Part shown: positions 15,807 to 24,945 of the stretch, in pieces | Numbering within the stretch: position 1 is the first letter of the stretch | How the letters are laid out: each line of letters starts with the position of its first letter | Assembly (NCBI GenBank): GCA_012523975.1 | Contig: JAAYSF010000026.1 | Span: 1 to 33,228 of the forward strand | Source: Veillonellaceae bacterium | GTDB lineage: Bacteria > Bacillota > Negativicutes > JAAYSF01 | Reading direction: 5' to 3' | DNA: 33,228 bases | Translations under genes and position numbers: made by a program | Notes under the pieces: model-generated | What the model was told of the DNA's origin: nothing | What the model saw: the letters and a program-made list of their open reading frames with translations, nothing else | The model's database searches: none

Positions 15807-16799
15807 TTAAGTATTACTGTCCTCAGACTTTATTCGGCTCTGTTCCATAAATTTTATAAAAGCTTTACTGATTTCAGGATCAAATTGTGTACCTGAACAC
15901 CGTTTTATTTCGTCTAAAGCCTGCCTTACAGAGTAAGGCGCGCGATAACACCTGGCGCTGGTCATAGCATCATAGGCATCACAGACTGACAACATCCGGC
16001 TGTAAACGGGTATGGCGTCACCAGCCAGACCTAACGGATAACCCAGTCCGTCATAACGCTCATGATGATGCCGCACAATGCTGGCGATATCCTCAAAACC
16101 ATCTATGTCAGATAAAATGTCCGCGCCTTTTATTGCATGACGTTTTACCGATTCATATTCATTATCGGTTAAGGACCCGGGCTTGTTCAATATCCGCTCC
16201 GGTACACCAATTTTACCAACATCATGCACAATCCCGGCAAGATAGGCAATGGTCACGCCGTCGCGCGGCAATTGCATAAATTCAGCCAATTCTACCATCA
16301 GAGCAGCGACATGCTCGCTATGCTGTTTAGTGTAGCTGTCCCTAATGCCGATTGCCTTACAGAAAGCTTTGATTATGCTCAAATTTATAACGTCAAGCTT
16401 AGCCTCTATTACCTTAAATTTATCAATTGGCACATAAACACCAACTGCATATTGCGGCTCATCGTTTGAATCACGAAGTAAAAAAGTGCTGGCAAGATAC
16501 CAAATATAGGACTTATCGAATGGATTGATGAGGCATGCCTCTAATAACGGAAATTCCCGTCCGGTATCCATGGTTTCAATCAACGGCCCGTGGTAAGTAT
16601 CATCCTCAGCTTTTTTCTCGCCGTTATAGAGAACCTCTAACAGCGACTTATTTATTAGTTTATCATGGTCTATCTGCCATAACTTACAAAATGTGTCATT
16701 GACAAATACAATCTTAAAACTCCTGTCAATAACCAACCAGCCATGCAGCGAGCTACTTTGTACAGCTTGGGCAATGCGCGTGAACAGTTGTCCATCCAT
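15807..16799 (-). CDS. PAS-HD-GYP domain protein (cyclic di-GMP phosphodiesterase-like)
   Basis: The 330-residue protein has an N-terminal PAS-like sensor (LHGWLVIDRSFKIVFVNDTF and onward, residues about 15-125) and a C-terminal HD-GYP domain. The metal residues are present: HD at 192-193 in IVHDVGKIG, and HHERYDGLGYP near 245-255, so it should be catalytically able to hydrolyse cyclic di-GMP. No membrane segment or receiver domain is present, so the input is cytosolic. It starts at ATG 16799 and lies upstream of serS in the same direction, separated by serS's own promoter. The ligand of the PAS domain cannot be told from the sequence. Confidence 0.9.
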   Translation of the reverse strand: MDGQLFTRIAQAVQSSSLHGWLVIDRSFKIVFVNDTFCKLWQIDHDKLINKSLLEVLYNGEKKAEDDTYHGPLIETMDTGREFPLLEACLINPFDKSYIWYLASTFLLRDSNDEPQYAVGVYVPIDKFKVIEAKLDVINLSIIKAFCKAIGIRDSYTKQHSEHVAALMVELAEFMQLPRDGVTIAYLAGIVHDVGKIGVPERILNKPGSLTDNEYESVKRHAIKGADILSDIDGFEDIASIVRHHHERYDGLGYPLGLAGDAIPVYSRMLSVCDAYDAMTSARCYRAPYSVRQALDEIKRCSGTQFDPEISKAFIKFMEQSRIKSEDSNT

Positions 16800-16908
16800 A
16801 GCTGCGGCTCCTTGTTGTCAAAATTTTTGAGACATTATGTATATTCTTCATACATAAATAAATTCCTTTGCATTTATATCTATATTTACCAAGATTATCT
16901 GCGGTAAA

Positions 16909-16936
16909 TAAAAAAGGGGGACTCCCCCTTTTTTTT
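16909..16936. terminator. Symmetrical G/C hairpin with A and T tails between divergent genes
   Basis: GGGGG and CCCCC with a 3-base loop are flanked by AAAAA and TTTTTTTT, giving a terminator-like structure on both strands. It lies in the intergenic region between divergent genes (HD-GYP and YkvI), about 110 bases from each start, so it does not end either gene. It may end an unannotated short RNA or act as an attenuator. Confidence 0.65.
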
Positions 16937-17045
16937 AGATAAGCCAACGCTATTCACGAACGATTCCCATTAAAATCCACGTCAGAATTATTGTTATCAC
17001 TCATACAATTGTATTATCAACCGCTGCAATGGAGGTACTATCGGC

Positions 17046-18098
17046 ATGATTAAAAAAGGCCTTGATGTATTTCGGGTCGCGGCAACCTACGTTGGAACGG
17101 TAATTGGGGCAGGTTTCGCCTCCGGCCAAGAACTTGTTCAATTCTTCATTGCCTACGGCAGCTTCGGTCTGGCAGGATTTTTGGGGGCCGGCCTGTTGTT
17201 TTGCTGGCTGGGCAGCTACATTATCAATCTTGGCTATCGGCTTCGAGCAACAGGCTATCACCAAGTGCTGTATCATACCTGCGGACAAAGAGTGGGCAGC
17301 TTTCTCGATATTGCAACAGGCATATTCCTATTTGGCGGACTGACAATAATGCTGGCCGGAGCTGGTACAGTTGGCCGCGATTTTTTTAATATAAGCTACA
17401 ATACCGGCCTCCTCGCCATGGCTGTGTTGGTAGCCTTGACGGTTATGACCGGCATGAAAGGCATTTCGATTATCAACTCATTGGTCACACCGCTTCTAGT
17501 TTTTACAATAATCCTTATCGGCATTAATTCGGCTATTTATCACGGTTTTTATGTTGATCTGCTTTCCATCCCGCCTCAACCTCACTCAAGTGCAACCAGC
17601 AACTGGTTCCTCTCGGCCATTTTATATGCATCATATAATCTGGTTTTAGGCACGACCGTACTAGCGCCGCTCGGCAGTCAGATAGCTAGCCGAAAAGTTC
17701 GGGTATTGGGCGGAATCCTGGGTGGGTTAATCCTGACTATCTTAGGCGTTTTCGTAATCGCCATTATCACTTATCATGCGCCCGAGGTTTTTGATCATGA
17801 AGTCCCGATGCTCTATGTTTCCAATCTCCAGCATGAATTTACGCACGTCGGCTATGCGGCAATGCTAGTAAAAGCTATGTACAGCACTTCTATAGCCAGC
17901 CTCTTTGGTTGCAGCATCAAGATGCAGTCGACTCTAGGAGTTAGCTTCCCCGTCAGTCTGCTTGTAATCATGGCCGGCGCCATCCTGTTCAGTCAATTTG
18001 GTTTTTCCAGTTTAATTTCGGCAATATACCCTGCATTCGGCTATATTGCTCTGATTTTTACCGTTAAGCTTGCTTGGAATTTTTTTCGAGGTAAGTAA
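17046..18098 (+). CDS. YkvI-family membrane transporter
   Basis: The 350-residue protein has about ten hydrophobic segments and the motif YVGTVIGAGFASGQE at the N-terminus, typical of the YkvI family in the LeuT-like APC superfamily. The substrate of the family is not established; an amino acid or related solute is the common guess. GGAGG lies 10 bases before ATG 17046. The 3' end overlaps the convergent flavoprotein gene by 35 bases. Confidence 0.85.
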   Translation: MIKKGLDVFRVAATYVGTVIGAGFASGQELVQFFIAYGSFGLAGFLGAGLLFCWLGSYIINLGYRLRATGYHQVLYHTCGQRVGSFLDIATGIFLFGGLTIMLAGAGTVGRDFFNISYNTGLLAMAVLVALTVMTGMKGISIINSLVTPLLVFTIILIGINSAIYHGFYVDLLSIPPQPHSSATSNWFLSAILYASYNLVLGTTVLAPLGSQIASRKVRVLGGILGGLILTILGVFVIAIITYHAPEVFDHEVPMLYVSNLQHEFTHVGYAAMLVKAMYSTSIASLFGCSIKMQSTLGVSFPVSLLVIMAGAILFSQFGFSSLISAIYPAFGYIALIFTVKLAWNFFRGK

Positions 18099-18948
18099 TG
18101 GCGCTAAGCACAGCTACTAAACCCTCGCCGGTTGCCTTGGCAATTTGCCAGGGCTTGCCGGTGCAGTCACCAGCAGCAAACACGCCGGGGATATTGGTTG
18201 ACATATCGCGGTTTACCTTAATAGTTTCACCCTCAAGTTCAAGACCGGACAGAATGTTTTCGACGGGGTCAGATTGGCGGAGAATGAATACTCCGCTAAC
18301 CTTCAATTCTTCTTTATCGGTAACTAAGCCTTCTACCTGTCCATCACCCTTTATAGCTTTTGGCCGTACTCCGGACTTCACTTCGATTGATTCTGATCTC
18401 AGTTTGTGGGCTTCGCCTTTGTACTGCGGCAGGTAATACACTTTGCGGCATATCTCACCAAGGAAATTGGCTTCATGTTCGCCTTCTTCCTGGGTATAAG
18501 AAATTACTGCAACATCTTTGTCGCGGTAAAACATCCCGTCACATGTGGCGCAATAGCTGACTCCGCGACCAAGATAGTTTCGCTCGCCTTCGAATAGAGC
18601 AGTTGCAACAACACCGGTGGCAATTATAACAGCCTTAGCCTCATAGGTCTGAACAGGTGTCAGCAAAGTAAACTTGTCATCGGTAGGAAAGATATTGACA
18701 ACCTTCTCTTTGATCAAGGTCGGCTCATGCGCCATGCAATGCGAGGAAAGCTGCTGCATCAGGCCTTTGCCGGTAATCTCGGGCATCCCGAGGTAGTTGT
18801 CAACGATATGAGCTTTTTGCAATTTGGGGCTAAAATCCAGGTGATTGAATAACGCTACCGTCTTGTTGCGGATCCGCCCGGTCAATACAGCCGAAAGACC
18901 GGCGGGCCCTCCGCCAATCACAGCAATATCAAATACATTGTCCCCCAT
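18064..18948 (-). CDS. Thioredoxin-reductase-like FAD flavoprotein lacking an NADPH motif
   Basis: The 294-residue protein has the FAD motif IGGGPAGLSA (11-20), a redox-active CATC (133-136) and the closing FAD motif VFAAGDCTG. In NADPH-dependent enzymes the insert domain has GGGDSA and an HRR motif; here those positions read VISYTQEEGEHEA and PQYKGEAHK. This matches the ferredoxin-dependent flavin thioredoxin reductases (FFTR/DTR types) of clostridia and some cyanobacteria. Start ATG 18948 is chosen because GGAGG lies 7 bases upstream; a longer start at 18987 has none. It may reduce thioredoxin or a related disulfide protein. No thioredoxin gene adjoins it. Confidence 0.8.
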   Translation of the reverse strand: MGDNVFDIAVIGGGPAGLSAVLTGRIRNKTVALFNHLDFSPKLQKAHIVDNYLGMPEITGKGLMQQLSSHCMAHEPTLIKEKVVNIFPTDDKFTLLTPVQTYEAKAVIIATGVVATALFEGERNYLGRGVSYCATCDGMFYRDKDVAVISYTQEEGEHEANFLGEICRKVYYLPQYKGEAHKLRSESIEVKSGVRPKAIKGDGQVEGLVTDKEELKVSGVFILRQSDPVENILSGLELEGETIKVNRDMSTNIPGVFAAGDCTGKPWQIAKATGEGLVAVLSAITYLEKNSKQA

Positions 18949-19045
18949 AAATATCCTCCTTGATTTAGAAACAAACCGGAGACTCAATAAGCTTTTGAGT
19001 GCTACGATAAGTTACTCAATAATATACTGGGAAGGGGTGATTATT

Positions 19046-19351
19046 TTGTTCAACTACACCATAATGCGTTTGCCGTATCTTCCGATTGCCGGCCTCTTGT
19101 TTGCCACCGGAGTGTGTTTAGGCGGCATAGGCGGACTGACGTTCGGCTTGCTCGCCTGGGATAGCGTCGGTATAACAGGCGGCATGTTCCTTGGACTTAT
19201 GTGCGGTGTAGGCGCTGCCGCGTTCGGTTTGGCTTTTACCCTTGTCTTCAACGTGCTTGCGCCGTATATCGGCGGCCTGCCGGTTAAGCTGGATACAAAT
19301 GACGCCCCTTCTGAACCTGACAGCGAGCAAACTGATCAGCCTAATTCTTGA
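19046..19351 (+). CDS. Small two-segment membrane protein of unknown function
   Basis: From a TTG at 19046 the frame encodes 101 residues with two hydrophobic, glycine-rich segments (PIAGLLFATGVCLGGIGG and GGMFLGLMCGVGAAAFGLAF) and an acidic, polar C-terminus (DTNDAPSEPDSEQTDQPNS). GAAGGGG lies 8 bases before TTG; GTG at 19037 is too close to that site. It is divergent from the thioredoxin-reductase-like gene and overlaps the convergent aldo/keto reductase gene by 16 bases. No family is recognised. Confidence 0.6.
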   Translation: MFNYTIMRLPYLPIAGLLFATGVCLGGIGGLTFGLLAWDSVGITGGMFLGLMCGVGAAAFGLAFTLVFNVLAPYIGGLPVKLDTNDAPSEPDSEQTDQPNS

Positions 19352-20343
19352 GCTATCCTCTTCATCCGCTCTCTAATCGGTAAATCATATGGGCAGCGTT
19401 TTTCACAAACTCCGCACTCAATGCAGTCCGAAGCTTTGGCCTTCATAGCGGCGTAACGCATTGGAATAGCTTCTTTTAAGCCATAGTAGTTATATTGCAG
19501 ATCGAAGATAAAGGTTTGAGGAATATCAATTCCGGCGGCGCAAGGCATGCAATAGCCGCAGCGACGGCAGAAATTAGGTCCGATTAGTTCAGCCTCGTTT
19601 TTTAGTATTTCCCGTTCTTCGTCAGTCAACGGGCGGAAATTTTTAGCAACTCCGAGGTTTTGTTCAATTTGCGCGATAGCATCCATTCCGGGAATAGCCA
19701 CTGAAATATCGTTTTCCAAGATAAAGCGCAAAGCTAAATCTACACTTCTGATTTGGCCGCCCCCCAGCGGTTTCATTACAATGCGGCCGACATCCATTGA
19801 CTTTGCCAACGGGAACAGTTCAGCGTCGGCGGTAGTTTCGATACAGTTGAACGGTACCTGCACAGTATCGAATTCATTCGATTTTACAGCTTCAATCAGG
19901 AGTTCGATATTATGGCCTGTAACGCCGATAAACCGAATTTTCCCGGCTGCCTTAGCATCTTTCAAAGCTTCCAGTGCACCGCCTGGAGCCATTACGGCAT
20001 CAAGATCCTGGCGTGTTTTTATATTATGAACCTGATACAAGTCGATATACTCAACCTGCATTGTACATAAACTGATATCAATATCTTTGGCCATGCCCTC
20101 TTTATCTCGGGCCATGCTTTTTGTTGCAAGATAGTATTCTGATCGCCGGTCGGAGATATGTCTGCCGATTTTCGCCTCACTATCGGTATAAGCGCGGGCA
20201 GTGTCGATAAAATTAATGCCCGCATCAAGCACTTTGTGAAGGATCGGACCTGCTTCGTCCATTGTGCAACGCTGAATCGGTAGTGCGCCAAAGCTGATAA
20301 CGCTGACTTCCATGCCCGTGCGGCCAAGTTTGCGTTTTTCCAT
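19336..20343 (-). CDS. Aldo/keto reductase with C-terminal 4Fe-4S domain
   Basis: The 335-residue protein has an aldo/keto reductase barrel with the catalytic tetrad D47 and Y52 (FIDTARAYT), K75 (ATKSM) and H106 (YQVHN). The C-terminal 70 residues carry CRRCGYCMPC and CIECGVCEKRCP, a bacterial ferredoxin-type cluster pair. Such fusions are common in anaerobic Firmicutes, where electrons may pass between the clusters and NAD(P)H or a substrate. GGAGG precedes ATG 20343. The substrate is unknown. Confidence 0.9.
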   Translation of the reverse strand: MEKRKLGRTGMEVSVISFGALPIQRCTMDEAGPILHKVLDAGINFIDTARAYTDSEAKIGRHISDRRSEYYLATKSMARDKEGMAKDIDISLCTMQVEYIDLYQVHNIKTRQDLDAVMAPGGALEALKDAKAAGKIRFIGVTGHNIELLIEAVKSNEFDTVQVPFNCIETTADAELFPLAKSMDVGRIVMKPLGGGQIRSVDLALRFILENDISVAIPGMDAIAQIEQNLGVAKNFRPLTDEEREILKNEAELIGPNFCRRCGYCMPCAAGIDIPQTFIFDLQYNYYGLKEAIPMRYAAMKAKASDCIECGVCEKRCPYDLPIRERMKRIAQELG

Positions 20344-20504
20344 AGTTTGGTCCTCCTCATAAGCTATTTCTATTTCTGATTTATTCTCGTGCTATTCTCC
20401 AAATCCTGCAAATATAAACAACACTTGCTCTACTCTGCTGTTATAATACTAATGATGCAAAAAAACAGCCCTTTATGTATGTTTTGTTTTCTCGAAAAAT
20501 ACAC

Positions 20505-20533
20505 TTGACTTCTAAGCATGGATTAAATATAAT
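20505..20533 (+). promoter_or_regulatory. Sigma-A promoter of the serA operon
   Basis: TTGACT (20505-20510) and an exact TATAAT (20528-20533) lie 17 bases apart. Transcription would start near 20540 and run through the T-box leader into serA. Confidence 0.85.
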
Positions 20534-20539
20534 TATGCC

Positions 20540-20769
20540 ATAATAGCAAAAAGCAACGCAATGAACGGGAAGCTTGATACTCGAGTTCTGCAGAGAGCTG
20601 ACGGCAGGTGAAAGTCAGCGAACTTGACAACAAGTTCCGCCCCGAAGCGGCTGATGATGAATCATGACGGGTTCCGCCCGATACTGCGGAGAGAGTTGGT
20701 TGCTATTTTTGCAACAACTTGGGTGGCAACGCGGGAGTAATCTCGCCCCAATTCGGGGCGGGATTTTTT
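20540..20769 (+). promoter_or_regulatory. T-box riboswitch upstream of serA
   Basis: The leader has the stem I pattern AGAGAGCTGACGGCAGGTG, a stem III-like GACGGGTTCCGCCCG, the conserved T-box sequence GGGTGGCAACGCGGG (20721-20735) and a terminator TCTCGCCCC / GGGGCGGGA (20741-20763) with TTTTTT. Uncharged cognate tRNA would stabilise the antiterminator. The operon content suggests tRNA-Ser, but I could not assign the specifier codon confidently. Confidence 0.9.
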
Positions 20770-20817
20770 GTTTTCTAAAAAGAGTTTTTTAAATTTAAAA
20801 TCATGGAGGTAAATGAT

Positions 20818-22401
20818 ATGAGAGTATTAGTAAGCGATCCGGTATCACAACGCGGCGTAGAGGTTCTGCAAAAAGAATTCGCAGTTGATGTCAAGACCAA
20901 CCTTAAGCCGGAAGAACTGATTAAAATTATCCCTGAGTATGATGCGCTTGTTGTACGCAGTGAAACCAAAGTAACCAAAGAAGTGCTTGAAGCTGCTACC
21001 AACCTGAAGGTTATCGGCCGCGCCGGCGTCGGTGTTGACAACATTGACGTTGAAGCTGCTACCAAAAAAGGGGTAATCGTCCTCAACACACCAGAAGGCA
21101 ACACCATTGCCGCTACCGAGCACACAATGGCTATGATGCTGGCTTTAGCCCGCAACATCCCCCAGGCTCACGCGTCGATGAAAAACAAAGAGTGGAAGCG
21201 TAGCCAGTTCATGGGCGTTGAAATGCGCGGCAAAACTCTTGGCATTTTAGGCTTAGGCCGGATTGGGACCGGCGTTGCCAAGCGGGCTTTAGCTATGGAA
21301 ATGCAAGTTATGGCCTATGACCCATTCATGAATGCCGAAAGAGCTGAAGATCTCGGTATCCAGGTAGCTGAAATTGATGAAATCCTGGCTAAAGCCGATT
21401 TTATCACCCTGCATCTGCCCAAAACTCCCCAAACCGTAAACCTTCTAAATAAAGAAAGTTTCGCCAAAATGAAAAAAGGCGTCCGCATCGTAAACTGTGC
21501 CCGCGGCGGCGTAATTAACGAAGCCGACTTGGCTGAAGCCCTGAAAAACGGTACAGTAGCCGGCGCAGCAGTCGACGTATTCTCCAAAGAACCAGCCGCA
21601 GCTGACAATCCACTGCTCGATGTTGATAATATTGTGCTTACCCCGCACTTGGGCGCATCAACAGCAGAAGCACAGGTAGGCGTAGCCGTCGATGTCGCTG
21701 AAGGCATTATTCAAGCTTTGAAAGGCGAGCCGGTATCCACCGCTGTTAATATGGCGCCAATTCCGCCTCATGTACTCGAAACCATCAAACCTTACCTTAA
21801 CCTGGCTGAGAAAATGGGCTGCCTGGCCGTCCATCTTGCCGAAGGCCGCATCAATGCTATCGATGTTGAATATAACGGCGAAATTAGCGAAGTTGATACC
21901 AAGATGCTGACAACCGGAATAATTAAAGGCATGCTCAATCCTATTCTCCAAGAGAAAATTAACTATGTTAATGCCCCCGGTCTTGCCAAAGCCCGCGGCA
22001 TTAAGATTAAGGAAGTCAAGAGTAAAGATATTGCCAACTTTGCTGATTTAATTACCGTTAAGATTCATACTGATAAGGGTCTTAAATTAGTTGCGGGCAC
22101 ATTATTCGGACGCGAAGAAGAGCGGATTGTTAAGATTAACGGCTTCCGCGTTGACGTTGAGCCAAACGGCTGGTTATTAATCGGACCTCATAGCAACCGC
22201 CCGGGTATCGTCGGTAAGATTGGCACCATTCTCGGTGAAGAAAATATCAACATTGCCGGCATGCAAGTTGGGCGCAGTGAAATTGCTGGCACCAGCATTA
22301 TGGTTGTCAACGTCGATTCTGATGTTCCAACCCCGGTTATGCTCAAAATTAAAGCGATTGACGGTATGCTGGGTGCCCAGCTCGTTAATCTTAACGCATA
22401 A
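20818..22401 (+). CDS. serA: D-3-phosphoglycerate dehydrogenase
   Basis: The 527-residue enzyme oxidises 3-phosphoglycerate, the first step of serine synthesis. It shows the NAD motif GILGLGRIG (142-150), the catalytic arginine in CARGG, and the catalytic histidine in TPHLGAST (H277). The long form has the intervening (ASB) domain after residue 310 and a C-terminal ACT domain ([20 protein letters not shown]) for serine feedback. The start is ATG 20818, with GGAGG 8 bases upstream, not the earlier ATG at 20803. It is the first gene of serA-DUF1015-serC. Confidence 0.97.
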   Translation: MRVLVSDPVSQRGVEVLQKEFAVDVKTNLKPEELIKIIPEYDALVVRSETKVTKEVLEAATNLKVIGRAGVGVDNIDVEAATKKGVIVLNTPEGNTIAATEHTMAMMLALARNIPQAHASMKNKEWKRSQFMGVEMRGKTLGILGLGRIGTGVAKRALAMEMQVMAYDPFMNAERAEDLGIQVAEIDEILAKADFITLHLPKTPQTVNLLNKESFAKMKKGVRIVNCARGGVINEADLAEALKNGTVAGAAVDVFSKEPAAADNPLLDVDNIVLTPHLGASTAEAQVGVAVDVAEGIIQALKGEPVSTAVNMAPIPPHVLETIKPYLNLAEKMGCLAVHLAEGRINAIDVEYNGEISEVDTKMLTTGIIKGMLNPILQEKINYVNAPGLAKARGIKIKEVKSKDIANFADLITVKIHTDKGLKLVAGTLFGREEERIVKINGFRVDVEPNGWLLIGPHSNRPGIVGKIGTILGEENINIAGMQVGRSEIAGTSIMVVNVDSDVPTPVMLKIKAIDGMLGAQLVNLNA

Positions 22402-22412
22402 GGAGGTACTCA

Positions 22413-23654
22413 ATGGCTATCGTAAAACCTTTTCGCGGCCTGCGGCCTGCACCGGACCTTGCAGCTAAGGTAGCAGCGCTGCCCTACGATGTAATGGACT
22501 CGGAGGAAGCCAGACAAATTACTGAAACCAATCCCTATAGTTTCTTGCGGGTTACCAAATCCGAAGTCGATTTGCCGCCCGATATTGATGTACACACGCC
22601 GGAGGTATATGAAAAAGCTAAGGCCAACCTCCAACAGTTTATCGATGATAAAATCCTAGTTCAGGATGAAAAGCCCTGCTTTTATGTTTATAAGCAAAAA
22701 ATGGGTAATCATACCCAAGTTGGCTTAGCTGCGGCTGTTTCGGTTGATGAATATTTGCAGAATATAATTAGGAAACATGAATTTACCCGTCCTGACAAGG
22801 AACAAGACCGGGTAGATCATATCACAACAACCGGCGCCCAAACAGGTTCAGTATTCCTGACCTATAAGGCAGATCAAACCAGCAAAGCGCTGCTGGCCGA
22901 AGCAATGAACAAACCCCCGGCTTATGATTTTACCGCAAGCGACGGTATCAGCCATACGCTGTATGTCGTCGATGAACCAGATAAAATTGCGGCCATCGAA
23001 CAAGCTTTCCAAAAAGTCAATGTTCTCTACATCGCTGATGGCCATCACCGCTCAGCGGCCGCGGCCAGAGTTGCCGAAGCTTGCCGTAAAGCCAATCCTA
23101 ACCATACCGGTGACGAGGCTTATAACAAATTTTTGGCCGTCATCTTCCCGGACGACATGGTATATATAATGGATTACAACCGGGTTGTCAGCGATTTAAA
23201 CGGACTTACAACGGATGATTTTTTAGCCGAAGTCCGGGAAAAGTTTGAAGTAGTACCCTGCGACGCCGCTCATAAGCCGGCTCACCCTCATACCTTCGGA
23301 ATGTACCTTGGCGGCCGCTGGTATAATCTGACCGCTAAACAGGGCAGCTACAATGATGCTGATCCGGTTGCTAAATTAGATGTCAGCATTCTTCAGGATA
23401 ACCTTCTCAACCCCATACTGGGCGTCAAGGATCCCCGCACCGATAAACGGATTAACTTCGTCGGCGGAATCAGAGGAATGGACGAACTGGTTCGTCTGGT
23501 CGACAGTGGTAAATATCAAGTCGCCTTCTCAATGTATGCAACTTCAATAAAAGAACTCATGGATATTGCCGACGCCGAACAGGTTATGCCACCTAAATCA
23601 ACCTGGTTTGAACCTAAGCTGCGCGATGCCATGGTAGTCCATCTTATCCGCTAA
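22413..23654 (+). CDS. DUF1015 family protein in the serine operon
   Basis: The 413-residue soluble protein begins MAIVKPFRGLRPAPDLAAKV and carries the DUF1015 hallmarks NPYSFLRVTK, KHEFTRPDKEQDRVDH and ADGHHR (208-213). AAGGAGG precedes ATG 22413, 11 bases after serA, and serC follows 32 bases later. The DGHHR motif resembles that of ParB-superfamily free serine kinases such as SerK and SbnI (from memory). With its place between serA and serC, a role in serine or phosphoserine metabolism is a reasonable inference. The biochemical activity is not shown by the sequence. Confidence 0.85.
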   Translation: MAIVKPFRGLRPAPDLAAKVAALPYDVMDSEEARQITETNPYSFLRVTKSEVDLPPDIDVHTPEVYEKAKANLQQFIDDKILVQDEKPCFYVYKQKMGNHTQVGLAAAVSVDEYLQNIIRKHEFTRPDKEQDRVDHITTTGAQTGSVFLTYKADQTSKALLAEAMNKPPAYDFTASDGISHTLYVVDEPDKIAAIEQAFQKVNVLYIADGHHRSAAAARVAEACRKANPNHTGDEAYNKFLAVIFPDDMVYIMDYNRVVSDLNGLTTDDFLAEVREKFEVVPCDAAHKPAHPHTFGMYLGGRWYNLTAKQGSYNDADPVAKLDVSILQDNLLNPILGVKDPRTDKRINFVGGIRGMDELVRLVDSGKYQVAFSMYATSIKELMDIADAEQVMPPKSTWFEPKLRDAMVVHLIR

Positions 23655-23686
23655 ATTACGAACTTTAACATATGGAGGGAATTAAA

Positions 23687-24772
23687 ATGAACCGTGTCTT
23701 TAATTTCAGTGCCGGTCCGGCTACTCTGCCGCTGGCTGTTCTTGAGGAAGCTAAGCAGGAACTATTGGATTATCAAAATGCCGGAATGTCAGTCCTTGAG
23801 ATGAGCCATCGCTCCAAACCGTATGAAGCGATAAACAACGAGGCTGAAGCTAATATGAAAGAACTGCTGGGCCTGGGCGACGATTACCGCGTCCTATTCC
23901 TGCAAGGCGGCGCCAGCACTCAATTCGCAATGGTGCCGATGAACTTCCTGACTCCGGACCGCACCGCCGACTATATTCTTACCGGCGCCTGGTCGGAAAA
24001 GGCTCAGAAGGAAGCTAAGCTGTACGGAAAAACTCATGTCGCAGCCTCGACCGCTGACGGCAACTACAAACGCATTCCAACGATGGACGAAATAAAGCTA
24101 AGCGAAAATCCCGCTTATGTTCACATTACCTCCAACAATACCATCTTCGGCACCCAGTGGCAGACGCTGCCGGCCTTCAACAACGTGCCCCTGATTGCTG
24201 ATATGTCTTCCGATATGCTGTCCCGTCCGTTCAACGCCAAAGACTTTGCACTTATTTATGCCGGCGCGCAAAAGAACCTTGGACCGGCTGGCGTAACAGT
24301 AGTCGTTATCAGAAAAGACATGTTGGAGAACAACCCAAAAACCATTCCGACCATGCTACGCTACTCCACCCACTCCGATAAGGATTCACTTTACAATACA
24401 CCGCCAAGCTTTGCCGTGTACATTGTCAACCTCGTTTTACGCTGGCTTAAAGGCTTGGGCGGCCTAGCGGCAATCGAGAAGATGAATATCGAAAAAGCCG
24501 GTCTTGTTTATGACGCTATTGATCAAAGCGGCGGCTTCTATAAGGGCCATGCCGATAAAGACAGCCGCTCACTGATGAATATCACCTTCCGTCTGCCTAG
24601 CGAAGAGTTGGAAAAAACCTTTGTTGCCGAAGCTGCTAAGCTTGGCCTTAATGGACTAAAAGGCCATCGCTCGGTTGGCGGTCTAAGAGCTTCCACCTAT
24701 AATGCCATGCCAAAAGAAGGCTGCCAAGCTCTGCGTGACTTCATGCTGGAATTCCAGCGTAAGAACGGGTAA
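23687..24772 (+). CDS. serC: Phosphoserine aminotransferase
   Basis: The 361-residue PLP enzyme converts 3-phosphohydroxypyruvate to phosphoserine. It opens with RVFNFSAGPATLP, the family signature, and holds the PLP lysine in AGAQKNLGPAG (K196). Length is standard. The start is ATG 23687, with GGAGG 8 bases upstream; an earlier ATG overlaps that ribosome site. No phosphoserine phosphatase is present in the operon. A strong hairpin terminator follows. Confidence 0.97.
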   Translation: MNRVFNFSAGPATLPLAVLEEAKQELLDYQNAGMSVLEMSHRSKPYEAINNEAEANMKELLGLGDDYRVLFLQGGASTQFAMVPMNFLTPDRTADYILTGAWSEKAQKEAKLYGKTHVAASTADGNYKRIPTMDEIKLSENPAYVHITSNNTIFGTQWQTLPAFNNVPLIADMSSDMLSRPFNAKDFALIYAGAQKNLGPAGVTVVVIRKDMLENNPKTIPTMLRYSTHSDKDSLYNTPPSFAVYIVNLVLRWLKGLGGLAAIEKMNIEKAGLVYDAIDQSGGFYKGHADKDSRSLMNITFRLPSEELEKTFVAEAAKLGLNGLKGHRSVGGLRASTYNAMPKEGCQALRDFMLEFQRKNG

Positions 24773-24787
24773 TACAAAGCGGAAATT

Positions 24788-24828
24788 AAAAAATGGAAAG
24801 CGGAGGTTAACACCTGCTTTCCATTTTT
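24788..24828 (+). terminator. Terminator of the serA operon
   Basis: TGGAAAGC pairs with GCTTTCCA, with an inner AGGT/ACCT stem, followed by TTTTT. A-rich bases before the stem suit the reverse direction too. Confidence 0.8.
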
Positions 24829-24945
24829 ATTTATATCACTTTTAACTACTTTCCACTCGGCTTTACCACATATATCTTCCAAAACAGGAAAAACTTATAC
24901 CAAACAAGAATATATTTAGGCTATGATAGTTAAAGGAGGATCTTA

